The position numbers and the translations under genes are program-made. Positions 9,023-16,537 of a stretch of 64,000 nucleotides of DNA are shown here, in pieces; position 1 is the first letter of the stretch; every line of letters begins with the position of its first letter. Origin of the DNA: Rhizobium sp. ZPR4 (lineage in GTDB: Bacteria; Pseudomonadota; Alphaproteobacteria; Rhizobiales; Rhizobiaceae); contig NZ_CP157968.1 of NCBI RefSeq assembly GCF_040215725.1, positions 1,550,001-1,614,000 on the forward strand. Direction: 5' to 3'. The notes beneath the pieces were generated by a model, which did not search any database, had not been told where the DNA came from, and saw only the letters and a program-made list of their open reading frames with translations.

Positions 9023-10282
9023 TTACTTCTTGGCCAGGAACTTCTGCTGGGCCTTGGTGAGATAGTCGGCCCACTGGTCGGCCAGATCCTTCGCCGAGAT
9101 ATCGCCGAGCAATGCCTGCTGCGAGGTCTTGATGGCGAGCGAATCCTTGAAGAAGGCGAACTCTTCAAGATAGGTCGGCATGACTGTCGGCACCGTGTCC
9201 TTGTCGGCCAGTTCCTGGAACCAGCCCTTGAACTGATCGCCAGCGTAGAAGGGATCCTTCTCCGCCGCCGTGTAGGCCGGGAGGGCGCCGATCTTCTTGT
9301 TCCAGGTGAGATTGCCTTCCGGACCTTCCAGGGTCGCGATCAACTTCCAGGAAAGGTCCTTGTTCTGGCTGCTGGCAAACATCGACCAGCCGCCGTAGCC
9401 GATGGTCGGGAAGGATTTGCCATCCGGGCCTTTCGGCAGCGGTGCGACGCCGAAATCGTCCTTGTTCATGCGTTCGGCGACAGCGATCAGGGCATCCGGG
9501 TCCTGGTCAAGGAAGGCGCAGGTGCCGGAATAAAAGCCTGCGACGACCTCGTTGAAGCCCCAGTTGACGCTATCCTTCGGCGCATAGCCCTTCTTGTAGA
9601 GGTCGACCATCCACTCGATGCCCTTGGCCCAGCCCGGGCTGTTCATCGTCGAGGTGCCGTCATCCTTGAAGTATTTGTTGTCGCCGGCCATCGAGGCGGC
9701 AAAGATCATCCAGCCATTGAGCCCACCCGGACCACCGCGCATGCAGTAACCGTATTTGCCGGGCAGCTTGGAGATGGCTTCCGATGCCTTGACGAACTCG
9801 TCCATCGTCTTCGGCGGCTCAGCAATGCCGGCATCCTTCAGGATCTTCTTGTTGTAGAACATGGCACGCAGATAGAAGCCGTAGGGCAGCATATAGGCGG
9901 TGTTCTTCACGTCACGGCCGAGCTGAAGCGCGCGTGGGGTCAGCTCTTTCGTGTGTTCCCATTTGGCGAGGTAAGGCTCGAGGCTTTCGAGCATGCCGTT
10001 ATTGCCATAGAGCGACAGCCAGGTATCAGGCATTTCCATCACATCGGGCGTGTCGCCTGCCGAGACCATGGTAGCAAACTTCTGGAAGGCCTCATTCCAG
10101 GGCAGGGAGATGATGTCGACCTTGGTGCCGGGGTTTTCGGCCTCGAACTTGGCGACGATCGACTTGAGCGTCTCGGTGCGCTCCGGGCTCGTGATGACTT
10201 CCACGAGCTTCAGCGTCGTATCGGCAAAGGCGGTCCCGCCCATCAAGGCGGTAAAGAGTGCTGCTGTTATCAGTCTTTTCAT
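9023..10282 (-). CDS. Extracellular solute-binding protein, family 1 (CUT1 system)
   Basis: 419 residues with a Sec signal peptide (MKRLITAALFTALMGGTAFA). The mature protein has the family 1 fold: TKVDIISLPWNEAFQKFATMVSAGDTPDVM near the N-terminus and a Gly/Trp-rich ligand region (NGWMIFAA, IGYGGWSMF). The ATG at 10282 is preceded by AAAAGGGG. It captures the substrate in the periplasm for the downstream permeases. Its gene directly follows a PLP enzyme gene in the same operon, so the ligand could be a sulfur- or nitrogen-containing conjugate rather than a plain sugar; that is inference. Confidence 0.93.
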   Translation of the reverse strand: MKRLITAALFTALMGGTAFADTTLKLVEVITSPERTETLKSIVAKFEAENPGTKVDIISLPWNEAFQKFATMVSAGDTPDVMEMPDTWLSLYGNNGMLESLEPYLAKWEHTKELTPRALQLGRDVKNTAYMLPYGFYLRAMFYNKKILKDAGIAEPPKTMDEFVKASEAISKLPGKYGYCMRGGPGGLNGWMIFAASMAGDNKYFKDDGTSTMNSPGWAKGIEWMVDLYKKGYAPKDSVNWGFNEVVAGFYSGTCAFLDQDPDALIAVAERMNKDDFGVAPLPKGPDGKSFPTIGYGGWSMFASSQNKDLSWKLIATLEGPEGNLTWNKKIGALPAYTAAEKDPFYAGDQFKGWFQELADKDTVPTVMPTYLEEFAFFKDSLAIKTSQQALLGDISAKDLADQWADYLTKAQQKFLAKK

Positions 10283-10322
10283 GTTGGTTCCCCTTTTAGG
10301 TTTTCCTCTCAGATTGATGATG

Positions 10323-11489
10323 TCACGAGGCGGCGGCAATCGCCTCCTCGAGTTCCTTCCACAGGGCCTCGGTTCCTTCGAGGCCGACATGGAGACGTAC
10401 GGAGCGTGGATTGATGCCGAAGGTATGCGCTGAATTCGGCTGCGCCTTTTGCTGCAGCACGACTTCGCCCGGTACGATCAAGCTCTCATGCCCGCCCCAG
10501 CTCACACCCAGCTTGAAGAGCTTGAGGCGATCCGCGAATGCACGCACGTCGACGCCTTCGCGGAAGATGAACGAAAACAGACCCGAGGTGCCGTTCAGTC
10601 CGGCAGGCAGCCGATTGGCAAGACCCGGATGGCAGACCTGCTCGACGACATCGAGTTCCTGTAGGCGCTTGGCGATCGTCATCGCCGCCGCCTCGTGCGC
10701 CTTCATGCGGATCGGCAAGGTGCGAAGGCCACGGATCAGGAGCCATGCGTCGAAGGGCGAAAGCTTGCCGCCGAGATAGGGATAGGCTTCCGCCTTCAGC
10801 CGCGCGATCATCTCTTTCGAGCCCGCGACGACGCCGGCGACAACGTCGCTGTGACCACCGAGATATTTGGAAGCGGAATGAATGACGAGATCGACGCCGA
10901 GCTTCAGCGGCTGCTGGAAATAGGGTGTGGCCCAACTGTTGTCGATCATCGAGACGACGCCGTGCTGCTTGGCGAGTGCCGCCAGCGCGCCGACATCGTG
11001 CGCCTCCATGACCCAACTCGTCGGGCTCTCCATGTAGAAGACTTTTGCGCCGGGAAGTGCCTTGGCGACCGCTTCTTCATCGCGGCCATCGACATACGTC
11101 ACGTCCACCTTCATACGCTTCAGGACCGTGCCGAAGAGGCGGAAGGCGTCGGGATAGACATGCTTGACCGCAACGATCCGGTCGCCCGGCTCGACGAAAC
11201 TCAGCACGGCTGACGAGATCGCCGCCATGCCGCTGGCAAAGCCGAGCGCGTCCTCGGCGCCTTCGAGCTTCGCCAGCATTTCTTCGAACAGGCGCACCGT
11301 CGGGTTGAGGCCGCGCGTATAGGTCGGCCGCACCTTTTCGCCGCGGTAGGAGGCGATCATCTCGTCATAGCTGGAGAAGGTGAAGAGCGATGTCTGAAAG
11401 ATCGGCGGCACCACGGCATCGGCGAAATTGCCGTCGTCATGGGCTGTTATGAGGGATGCAAGTTCGAACGGCTCTAACCCGTCAGTCAT
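10323..11489 (-). CDS. PLP-dependent Cys/Met metabolism enzyme (cystathionine lyase/gamma-synthase family)
   Basis: 388 residues of the fold-type I Cys/Met family. The PLP Lys is in VIHSASKYLGGHSDV, the cofactor-Asp in SMIDNSWATPYFQQP, and the partner-subunit Tyr/Arg in RPTYTRGLNPTV. The family does C-S lyase, beta/gamma-elimination or replacement reactions on sulfur amino acids. The start ATG overlaps the stop of the upstream FadR-type regulator gene by 4 bases, and the ABC binding-protein gene follows 40 bases after it. Exact reaction is unresolved; cystathionine beta-lyase-like elimination on an imported substrate is one reading. Confidence 0.9.
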   Translation of the reverse strand: MTDGLEPFELASLITAHDDGNFADAVVPPIFQTSLFTFSSYDEMIASYRGEKVRPTYTRGLNPTVRLFEEMLAKLEGAEDALGFASGMAAISSAVLSFVEPGDRIVAVKHVYPDAFRLFGTVLKRMKVDVTYVDGRDEEAVAKALPGAKVFYMESPTSWVMEAHDVGALAALAKQHGVVSMIDNSWATPYFQQPLKLGVDLVIHSASKYLGGHSDVVAGVVAGSKEMIARLKAEAYPYLGGKLSPFDAWLLIRGLRTLPIRMKAHEAAAMTIAKRLQELDVVEQVCHPGLANRLPAGLNGTSGLFSFIFREGVDVRAFADRLKLFKLGVSWGGHESLIVPGEVVLQQKAQPNSAHTFGINPRSVRLHVGLEGTEALWKELEEAIAAAS

Positions 11490-12193
11490 TTGGACATTTC
11501 CTTGATGTCTTCCTCGACCACGTCGAGAATTTTCATTGTTTCGGCGCGCGCTGCCTCTGGATCCTGATCAACGATCGCGTTGAAGAGCGTGCGGTGATAG
11601 GGGAAGGACCGGCGGGCAAAATCCTGCCGATCGAAGGGATGATCCCAGAAGCGCTCGAAGGTTTCGCGCATCTGTTCGAGAAGCTGCCGGAACAGCGGAT
11701 TATGCGTGGCGTCATAGACGGCAAGATGGAAGGCAAGATCCTCGGGCCCGGATGTGCCCTTGGCCATATGCACACGCTCCATCTCGTTGAGCTTCTCTTC
11801 GATGATGACGATGTCTTCCGCGGTTCGCTTCCTTGCAGCCACCATGCCGGCCTCGCACTCGATGCCGCGACGGACCTCCAGCGTCTGCAACAGCGCATCG
11901 CGCAGATGGGACGGATTGAAGGAAAGCGGCATATGGATCGTTGCCTTCGAAACCGGCTTTAGCAGATAGGTGCCGCTGCCTTTGCGCGTCTCCATGACGC
12001 CGAGCGCCTGGAAGTAGGTGATCACCTCGCGAATGGTGGAGCGTCCCACGGAAAGCGCCGCCATCAGTTCGCGCTCGGTCGGTAGTCGCTCGCCGGCCTG
12101 GAGTTTCGACGACTCGATGAAGGTCGACAGCGCTTCGATGACTTGCTGCGTCCGATCGATGGAAGGAAGAGGGGTAAGCATGGGTTTTGTCAT
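11486..12193 (-). CDS. FadR-subfamily GntR transcriptional regulator (FCD domain)
   Basis: 235 residues. The N-terminal winged helix (LQAGERLPTERELMAALSVGRSTIREVITYFQALGVMETRKGSGTYL, about residues 31-77) matches GntR. The all-alpha C-terminal FCD domain carries Asp/His residues for a metal/carboxylate ligand (FHLAVYDATHNPLF). First gene of the ABC/C-S lyase operon, overlapping the enzyme gene by 4 bases, so it probably controls its own operon in response to the transported compound. A second ATG lies at 12181. Confidence 0.92.
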   Translation of the reverse strand: MTKPMLTPLPSIDRTQQVIEALSTFIESSKLQAGERLPTERELMAALSVGRSTIREVITYFQALGVMETRKGSGTYLLKPVSKATIHMPLSFNPSHLRDALLQTLEVRRGIECEAGMVAARKRTAEDIVIIEEKLNEMERVHMAKGTSGPEDLAFHLAVYDATHNPLFRQLLEQMRETFERFWDHPFDRQDFARRSFPYHRTLFNAIVDQDPEAARAETMKILDVVEEDIKEMSK

Positions 12194-12205
12194 GGGTCGA
12201 TAAAT

Positions 12206-12232
12206 TGGTCTGACATCTGCTATCAGGTCAAT
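12206..12232. promoter_or_regulatory. Candidate GntR operator upstream of the regulator gene
   Basis: TTGGTCTGAC and TCAGGTCAAT form an imperfect inverted repeat (core CTGA...TCAG) just upstream of the FadR-type gene, in the position expected for an autoregulatory site. Weak evidence from symmetry only. Confidence 0.25.
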
Positions 12233-12262
12233 CTCTTTTTATTGCCGACTGCGTTTTTTCGG

Positions 12263-12280
12263 CCCTTAAATTTTTAAGGG
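12263..12280. promoter_or_regulatory. 18-bp palindrome CCCTTAAA-TT-TTTAAGGG
   Basis: A perfect 8-nt inverted repeat with a 2-base spacer in the divergent interval between the FadR-type regulator and the 84-residue protein gene. It could be a regulator-binding site; no T-run suggests it is not a terminator. Confidence 0.4.
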
Positions 12281-12376
12281 GATTGAAGCGAGCTGCGGCG
12301 AAGATCGTTTGCGGCCTTCAAGAGCGCCGACGGCACTGATAGAAGGGGCGTGTTGTGAGTCCCGAGCTGGAAGAGA

Positions 12377-12631
12377 ATGGCCGCAAGAGATCGATATTCA
12401 CGGAAGCTGGAATGCGCGAAATGCGACTACACCGGCTTTGCCGAGGTTTCCGAAACTGACGATCGCCGTGCAGTAAGCCGCGATTTCAAGATAGACGAGA
12501 TGCCGCGCGGCTTTTCCACCGAGAGGCCATCGACCGATCCGCGCAAGCACATGATCCGCTGCCGGTGCGGCTCGGTGTTTCCTTTTGAGCAGGACACCGT
12601 TTATGCGCCGGGCGGCGAGCCGCGGCGCTGA
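12377..12631 (+). CDS. Hypothetical zinc-ribbon-like small protein (84 aa)
   Basis: 84 residues with C-x2-C (LECAKCDYTG) near residue 13 and C-x-C (MIRCRCGSVFPF) near residue 62, a spacing compatible with a small zinc ribbon. GGAAG stands about 5 bases before the ATG. No family recognised. It stands alone, divergent from the ABC operon. Confidence 0.65.
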   Translation: MAARDRYSRKLECAKCDYTGFAEVSETDDRRAVSRDFKIDEMPRGFSTERPSTDPRKHMIRCRCGSVFPFEQDTVYAPGGEPRR

Positions 12632-12645
12632 AAAACATAGGCTGA

Positions 12646-12674
12646 AAAGAAAAAAGCCCCGCACGGGCGAGGCT
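12646..12674 (-). terminator. Orphan intrinsic terminator on the minus strand
   Basis: Read on the minus strand, AGCCTCGC and GCGGGGCT form an 8-bp stem (one G-U pair) with a 4-base loop, followed by TTTTTTCTTTTC. The nearest upstream coding gene on that strand ends about 500 bases away (13172), so the hairpin may end an unannotated small RNA in 12675-13000. Confidence 0.5.
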
Positions 12675-13003
12675 AAGCTTGTGCCACTCCGGGGAAATCG
12701 GAAGCGACGCGGCATTGTCTAGCGGTCGTCTTCTCTCCCGACTAGGTCAGTTTTGCCGATAGCGGTACGCTCAAGTAAAAAAGCTCTTCATTCGTGAAAT
12801 GAGATTGGTTTGCGGGCTCTCTCTCACTAGCTGCAAAGATCGGAAGAAACTATCGTGCCGTGCAGCGTGTTCAGCTAGCGTTCATTTTCGCGCGGGCAAA
12901 AAGGCAATCACCGCAACGCCTTGCGGTCGTTGAGGCCCGGCTTCCATTGGTTTTCGAGCCTGGCTGCCGGGCCTCGCAGACATTGAAAAACTCGGATACC
13001 CAC
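12675..13003. other. Intergenic stretch of about 330 bases
   Basis: No convincing coding region. It would hold the body of a minus-strand small RNA if the terminator at 12646-12674 belongs to one. I could not place a promoter with confidence. Confidence 0.3.
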
Positions 13004-13138
13004 ATGCGGCTGCTTCGCGCCTTCATCGATTGGATTCGCCGCAAACGGCGGCCGGAACAGGAAACGATCCAACTCTCCGCCGATGACCCGTGGGTTCTGC
13101 AGCAGATCGAAAAATTCGAGCGAGAGTTGAAGCGATAA
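13004..13138 (+). CDS. Hypothetical 44-residue basic/acidic protein
   Basis: Short frame beginning MRLLRAFIDWIRRKRR and ending QQIEKFERELKR: an amphipathic basic N-terminus and a helical C-terminus. A longer in-frame version from 12860 exists but its N-terminal part looks non-coding. No strong ribosome site. Convergent with the amidohydrolase gene. Could be spurious. Confidence 0.4.
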   Translation: MRLLRAFIDWIRRKRRPEQETIQLSADDPWVLQQIEKFERELKR

Positions 13139-13171
13139 CAGACTTGCAGGCCCTTAGTTCTGCGCGCTTGG

Positions 13172-14374
13172 TCAGCGCCGCAGGACGACGCCATCTGCGG
13201 CAACGAGCTTGCCCGCCTTGTAGACCGCACGTCCTTTCGGCACAGCAACCACCGCTTCGGGAACGTGCTCTGCCTTCAGGGTGACGAAGTCGGCCTTTGT
13301 ACCGATCTGCAAGCCGTAGCCCTCGAGGCGCAAAGCTTTGGCGCCGCTCTCGGTCACGACATCGAAGGCGACCTTCAATTCCTCGTCCGTATAGAAGCCG
13401 GACCGATAGCCGATCATCATCGCGCGGCTGAGCATATCGCCATCGCCATAGGGCCACCAGGAATCCCGAATATTGTCGCTGCCGCTGAAGACATTGACGC
13501 CGGCAGCTCGAAGCAGGGCAACCGGCGGGAAGGGGTGGGCACCCGGTGCGTTCGTCATGATGGAGACGCCGCTCTCAGCGATGAGCGCCGCAGCACGCGT
13601 TACCGCTTCGATCGAAAGATCGCCAAGTCCGTAGGCGTGGCTGATCGTGACGTGCCCGCCCATGGAAAGGTCACGCGTGCGGGCGCAGATCTGCTCGATG
13701 GTGAAAAGGCCGAGCGTTCCGCCTTCGTGAAGATGGATGTCGACATCGACGCCATGCTTCTCGGCGACTCCGAAAACCACGTCGAGGTGCTTTTCAATAT
13801 CCCGGTCGAAGCTCGCCGGATCGAGCCCTCCGACGAGATTTGCGCCCATAGCGATCGCCTCGTTCAGAAGCTCGGGCGTACCAGGGCTCTTCAGGATGCC
13901 ACTTTGCGGGAAAGCGACGAGCTGAATGTCGATCAAGCCGCGATATTCCTCGCGTACCGCAAGGATGGTTTCGAGCGATCTCAGCCCGACGGAGCCATCC
14001 ACCATGACATGGCTGCGCATATGCGTGCTGCCATTGGCGATGCAGAGTTCAAGCTGGTTTCTGGCTCTTTCGTCCATCGGCGCAGCCTGCGCCATGTTCT
14101 GCGCCTGAAAGGCAACGCGTTCATGGACATTGAAGCCGCTGGTACATGGCTTGTGCGGGATCCATGCGTCTCCGTAGAAGCTTGTGTCGAGATGAATGTG
14201 TCCCTCGACGAAACCCGGCACCACAAGAACACCTTCGAGGTCTATTACCTCAGCGGCTGTGGCCGGCGCTTTGGTTTCTTCGATCGACACGATGCGGCCG
14301 CTCGTGACGCCAATGTCCTTGATCGAGCCATCGGCGAGCTTGGCCCGGGTAAAGAGGGTTTCGATCGTGCTCAA
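13172..14374 (-). CDS. Cytosine deaminase-like amidohydrolase
   Basis: 400 residues of the metal-dependent amidohydrolase superfamily. The metal ligands are HIHLD at residues 59-63, His in DIHLHEGG, His in TISHAYGLG and the Asp of SGSDNIRDSWWPYGDGDML, a motif typical of cytosine deaminase/AtzC-type enzymes. It would hydrolyse a cyclic amidine or amide, releasing ammonia. Downstream of a GntR regulator on the same strand and divergent from an ABC uptake operon ending in a hydantoin-racemase-like gene, which suggests a nitrogen-scavenging pathway for a cyclic N-compound. Exact substrate unknown. Confidence 0.88.
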   Translation of the reverse strand: MSTIETLFTRAKLADGSIKDIGVTSGRIVSIEETKAPATAAEVIDLEGVLVVPGFVEGHIHLDTSFYGDAWIPHKPCTSGFNVHERVAFQAQNMAQAAPMDERARNQLELCIANGSTHMRSHVMVDGSVGLRSLETILAVREEYRGLIDIQLVAFPQSGILKSPGTPELLNEAIAMGANLVGGLDPASFDRDIEKHLDVVFGVAEKHGVDVDIHLHEGGTLGLFTIEQICARTRDLSMGGHVTISHAYGLGDLSIEAVTRAAALIAESGVSIMTNAPGAHPFPPVALLRAAGVNVFSGSDNIRDSWWPYGDGDMLSRAMMIGYRSGFYTDEELKVAFDVVTESGAKALRLEGYGLQIGTKADFVTLKAEHVPEAVVAVPKGRAVYKAGKLVAADGVVLRR

Positions 14375-14435
14375 TTTTTTCTCCTTGAATCAATGGCCAT
14401 TGATCCGCGCGGGAACCGCCTAGATGGCGGATGTC

Positions 14436-15149
14436 TCACTGCTCGAATGCTTCTTTCAGGCCGAAGCTCTTGCGCTCCCGCAGGTCGAGATCGGCCTCGA
14501 TATGCGCGATATGATGGAGCATCAGATCACAGGCAGTGTCGACATCCTTGCGCTCCAGCGCGGTGACGATGTCACCGTGCTCGGAATGGCCGCAACTGGA
14601 GGCGCTTGATTGTCCGTAGAGCGCGATCACCAGTGACGAGCGGGCAACGAGCTCTTCCATGAAGCGCTGCATGATAAGATTGCCTGATATCGACGCCAGC
14701 ATCAGATGGAAGTCGCCCGAAGCCTTGATTTCAGCCCGGCGCGCGGATTGACCGCGCTCTCCCATCAAGCGGCCCTCTTCAATGAGAAGCTGTCGGAGAT
14801 GCTTGAGCTGAGCCGCGGTGATATGTTCAGCCGCCGATTTCAATATGCCCGGCTCGACCAGGCGGCGTGCAGCGAATATCTGTCGGGCTTCCTCTGGCGA
14901 TGGGTAGGCGACGAAAGCGCCCCGGTTTTTCTCGACGCTGACGAGTCCCTCATAAGAAAGAGCCTGCAGGGCGGCGCGCGCCAGAGTTCGGCTGACATTG
15001 AACAGACCGCCGACATCGCTCTCGGACAGTTTCGTGCCCGGCGCAAGCCGGCGCTCGACGATCGCGTCGCGAATAGCATCACGAATCTGCTGCGCGCCGC
15101 CGTCGGTAGAATCGCTGGGCGTCAAAAGCCCATCTGCTGAAGGATTCAT
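14436..15149 (-). CDS. GntR family transcriptional regulator (FCD domain)
   Basis: About 237 residues. The winged helix reads IRDAIVERRLAPGTKLSESDVGGLFNVSRTLARAALQALSYEGLV, followed by an FCD ligand domain with FHLMLASISGN and HHIAHIE. Start at the ATG at 15149 with AGG 10 bases upstream. It lies 61 bases upstream of the amidohydrolase gene and is divergent from the polyamine-type ABC operon, so it likely represses or activates both directions. A TGTATACA palindrome in the shared interval is a candidate binding site. Confidence 0.9.
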   Translation of the reverse strand: MNPSADGLLTPSDSTDGGAQQIRDAIRDAIVERRLAPGTKLSESDVGGLFNVSRTLARAALQALSYEGLVSVEKNRGAFVAYPSPEEARQIFAARRLVEPGILKSAAEHITAAQLKHLRQLLIEEGRLMGERGQSARRAEIKASGDFHLMLASISGNLIMQRFMEELVARSSLVIALYGQSSASSCGHSEHGDIVTALERKDVDTACDLMLHHIAHIEADLDLRERKSFGLKEAFEQ

Positions 15150-15235
15150 GATCGTTTGCCTGAGTAATCGGCTACGATGATAGCCCGGTTTCGCGCCGAA
15201 GTTAAACGAAATCTGATGCAAAGATTACGCTAAAG

Positions 15236-15243
15236 TGTATACA
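15236..15243. promoter_or_regulatory. TGTATACA palindrome, candidate GntR/FCD operator
   Basis: A perfect 8-bp palindrome within AGTGTATACAATAA, about 90 bases upstream of the GntR gene and 135 upstream of the sigma-54 promoter. FCD-type GntR proteins often bind GTATAC-centred sites (established for the family). Binding here is inference. Confidence 0.4.
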
Positions 15244-15371
15244 ATAATTTGCATAAATCGAGCACAATAGCCTATTTCCTGTGCAAATTCATAATTGCCG
15301 TTCAGGAGGCAAAATTTCTCCGCCGCTGGAAAATATAGAAATTCCAGCCGGTTAGTGCGCCACAGCAAAAC

Positions 15372-15387
15372 TGGCACGATTGATGCA
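15372..15387 (+). promoter_or_regulatory. Sigma-54 (RpoN) -24/-12 promoter
   Basis: TGGCAC-GATTG-ATGCA matches the RpoN consensus TGGCAC-N5-TTGCA at every position but one, with invariant GG and GC correctly spaced. The predicted start is near 15399, giving a leader of about 18 bases to the ATG at 15417. The operon encodes uptake and processing of an N-compound, which fits RpoN/NtrC control. No clear NtrC dyad was identified upstream. Confidence 0.75.
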
Positions 15388-15416
15388 GTGTCTTTCCCAA
15401 ACCAAAGGGGAAGATG

Positions 15417-16505
15417 ATGTCGAAAGCGGCAGAGATCGATATAGTGTCCGTTTCGAAGGTCTACGGCACGACCACGGCTGTCCATGCGATCAGCCTCAAG
15501 ATACCAGCAGGCTCCTACTGCTGTTTCCTTGGCCCCTCCGGTTGCGGCAAGACCTCGACTTTGCGCATGATCGCCGGTCACGAGGGTATCTCCTCCGGCG
15601 ACATCAGGCTCGGAAATACCGTCGTCACGGATTTCCCGCCCGCTAGGCGCGGCACGGCGATGATGTTCCAATCCTATGCGCTGTTTCCCCATCTCGACCT
15701 TATCGACAACGTCGCCTTCAGCTTGAAGATGAAGGGTATCGACAAGGACGAGCGCCGCGCCAAGGCGCTCGACATGCTGAAGCTGATGCAGATGGAACCC
15801 TATGCCACCCGACGCCCTGCCCAGCTTTCAGGCGGCCAGCAGCAGCGTGTTGCGCTTGCGCGCGCCCTTATCACCGATCCGGAAGCACTGCTGCTCGACG
15901 AGCCGCTGTCGGCGCTCGATCCTTTCCTGAAGATCCGCATGCGCGCCGAATTGAAGAAGCTGCAGAAGTCCCTCGGCATTACTTTCGTCCATGTCACGCA
16001 CAGCCAGGAAGAGGCAATGGCGCTCGCCGACATCATGGTCATCATGAATGACGGCCGGATCGAGCAGGCAGGTTCGCCGCGGGAGGTTTTTGAACGCCCC
16101 GCGACAGCCTTCGTCGCCCGCTTCATGGGTGACCATAACGTCTTGTCGGGCCGGGTGACGTCGAGCGAGGGCGGCGTGATCACCATGTCCGTGCTGGAAG
16201 GGCAGGATTTTTCAGTCAAGGGGACAAGCCGCCAAGTCGGAGAGCTCGCCGATATCGCCGTGCGGACCGATCGTGTCCGGCTGTCGCAGTCAGACGACAA
16301 GGGCCTCGGCTTCAACGGTGTGGTCTCCAACATCGAATATCGCGGCGCGACGCTGAAGATCACCGTCATTGGTGCCGGCAGCGATGATTTCACCGTGATC
16401 GCAAGCAACGACGATGACGCCGCCAGAGCCATGGCTGTCGGCGACACTGTCTCGCTGAGTTGGGCTCAGGAGGATGCAATCCTTCTTGGCCGTATGTCCG
16501 CATGA
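15417..16505 (+). CDS. ABC transporter ATP-binding protein, PotA type
   Basis: 362 residues. Walker [11 protein letters not shown]-loop [10 protein letters not shown], signature [15 protein letters not shown], Walker [13 protein letters not shown] and H-loop VTHSQEEA, with a C-terminal TOBE domain. Polyamine/opine/iron-type importer ATPase. Two adjacent ATGs (15414, 15417) follow AGGGGA; the second has better spacing. First gene of an operon running through 20385, behind the sigma-54 promoter. Confidence 0.95.
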   Translation: MSKAAEIDIVSVSKVYGTTTAVHAISLKIPAGSYCCFLGPSGCGKTSTLRMIAGHEGISSGDIRLGNTVVTDFPPARRGTAMMFQSYALFPHLDLIDNVAFSLKMKGIDKDERRAKALDMLKLMQMEPYATRRPAQLSGGQQQRVALARALITDPEALLLDEPLSALDPFLKIRMRAELKKLQKSLGITFVHVTHSQEEAMALADIMVIMNDGRIEQAGSPREVFERPATAFVARFMGDHNVLSGRVTSSEGGVITMSVLEGQDFSVKGTSRQVGELADIAVRTDRVRLSQSDDKGLGFNGVVSNIEYRGATLKITVIGAGSDDFTVIASNDDDAARAMAVGDTVSLSWAQEDAILLGRMSA

Positions 16506-16537
16506 AAAATCTCAAGCATCAAAAAAGGGGAACTGAC

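Noticed and set aside
8474..10414. A 646-codon open frame on the plus strand opposite the ABC binding-protein and permease genes
   Set aside because: Antisense shadow in high-GC DNA. The composition is Arg/Gly/Asp-rich with no domain, and the minus strand carries clear family proteins.
13265..14566. A 433-codon plus-strand frame opposite the amidohydrolase
   Set aside because: Shadow frame; the minus strand carries intact amidohydrolase metal ligands.
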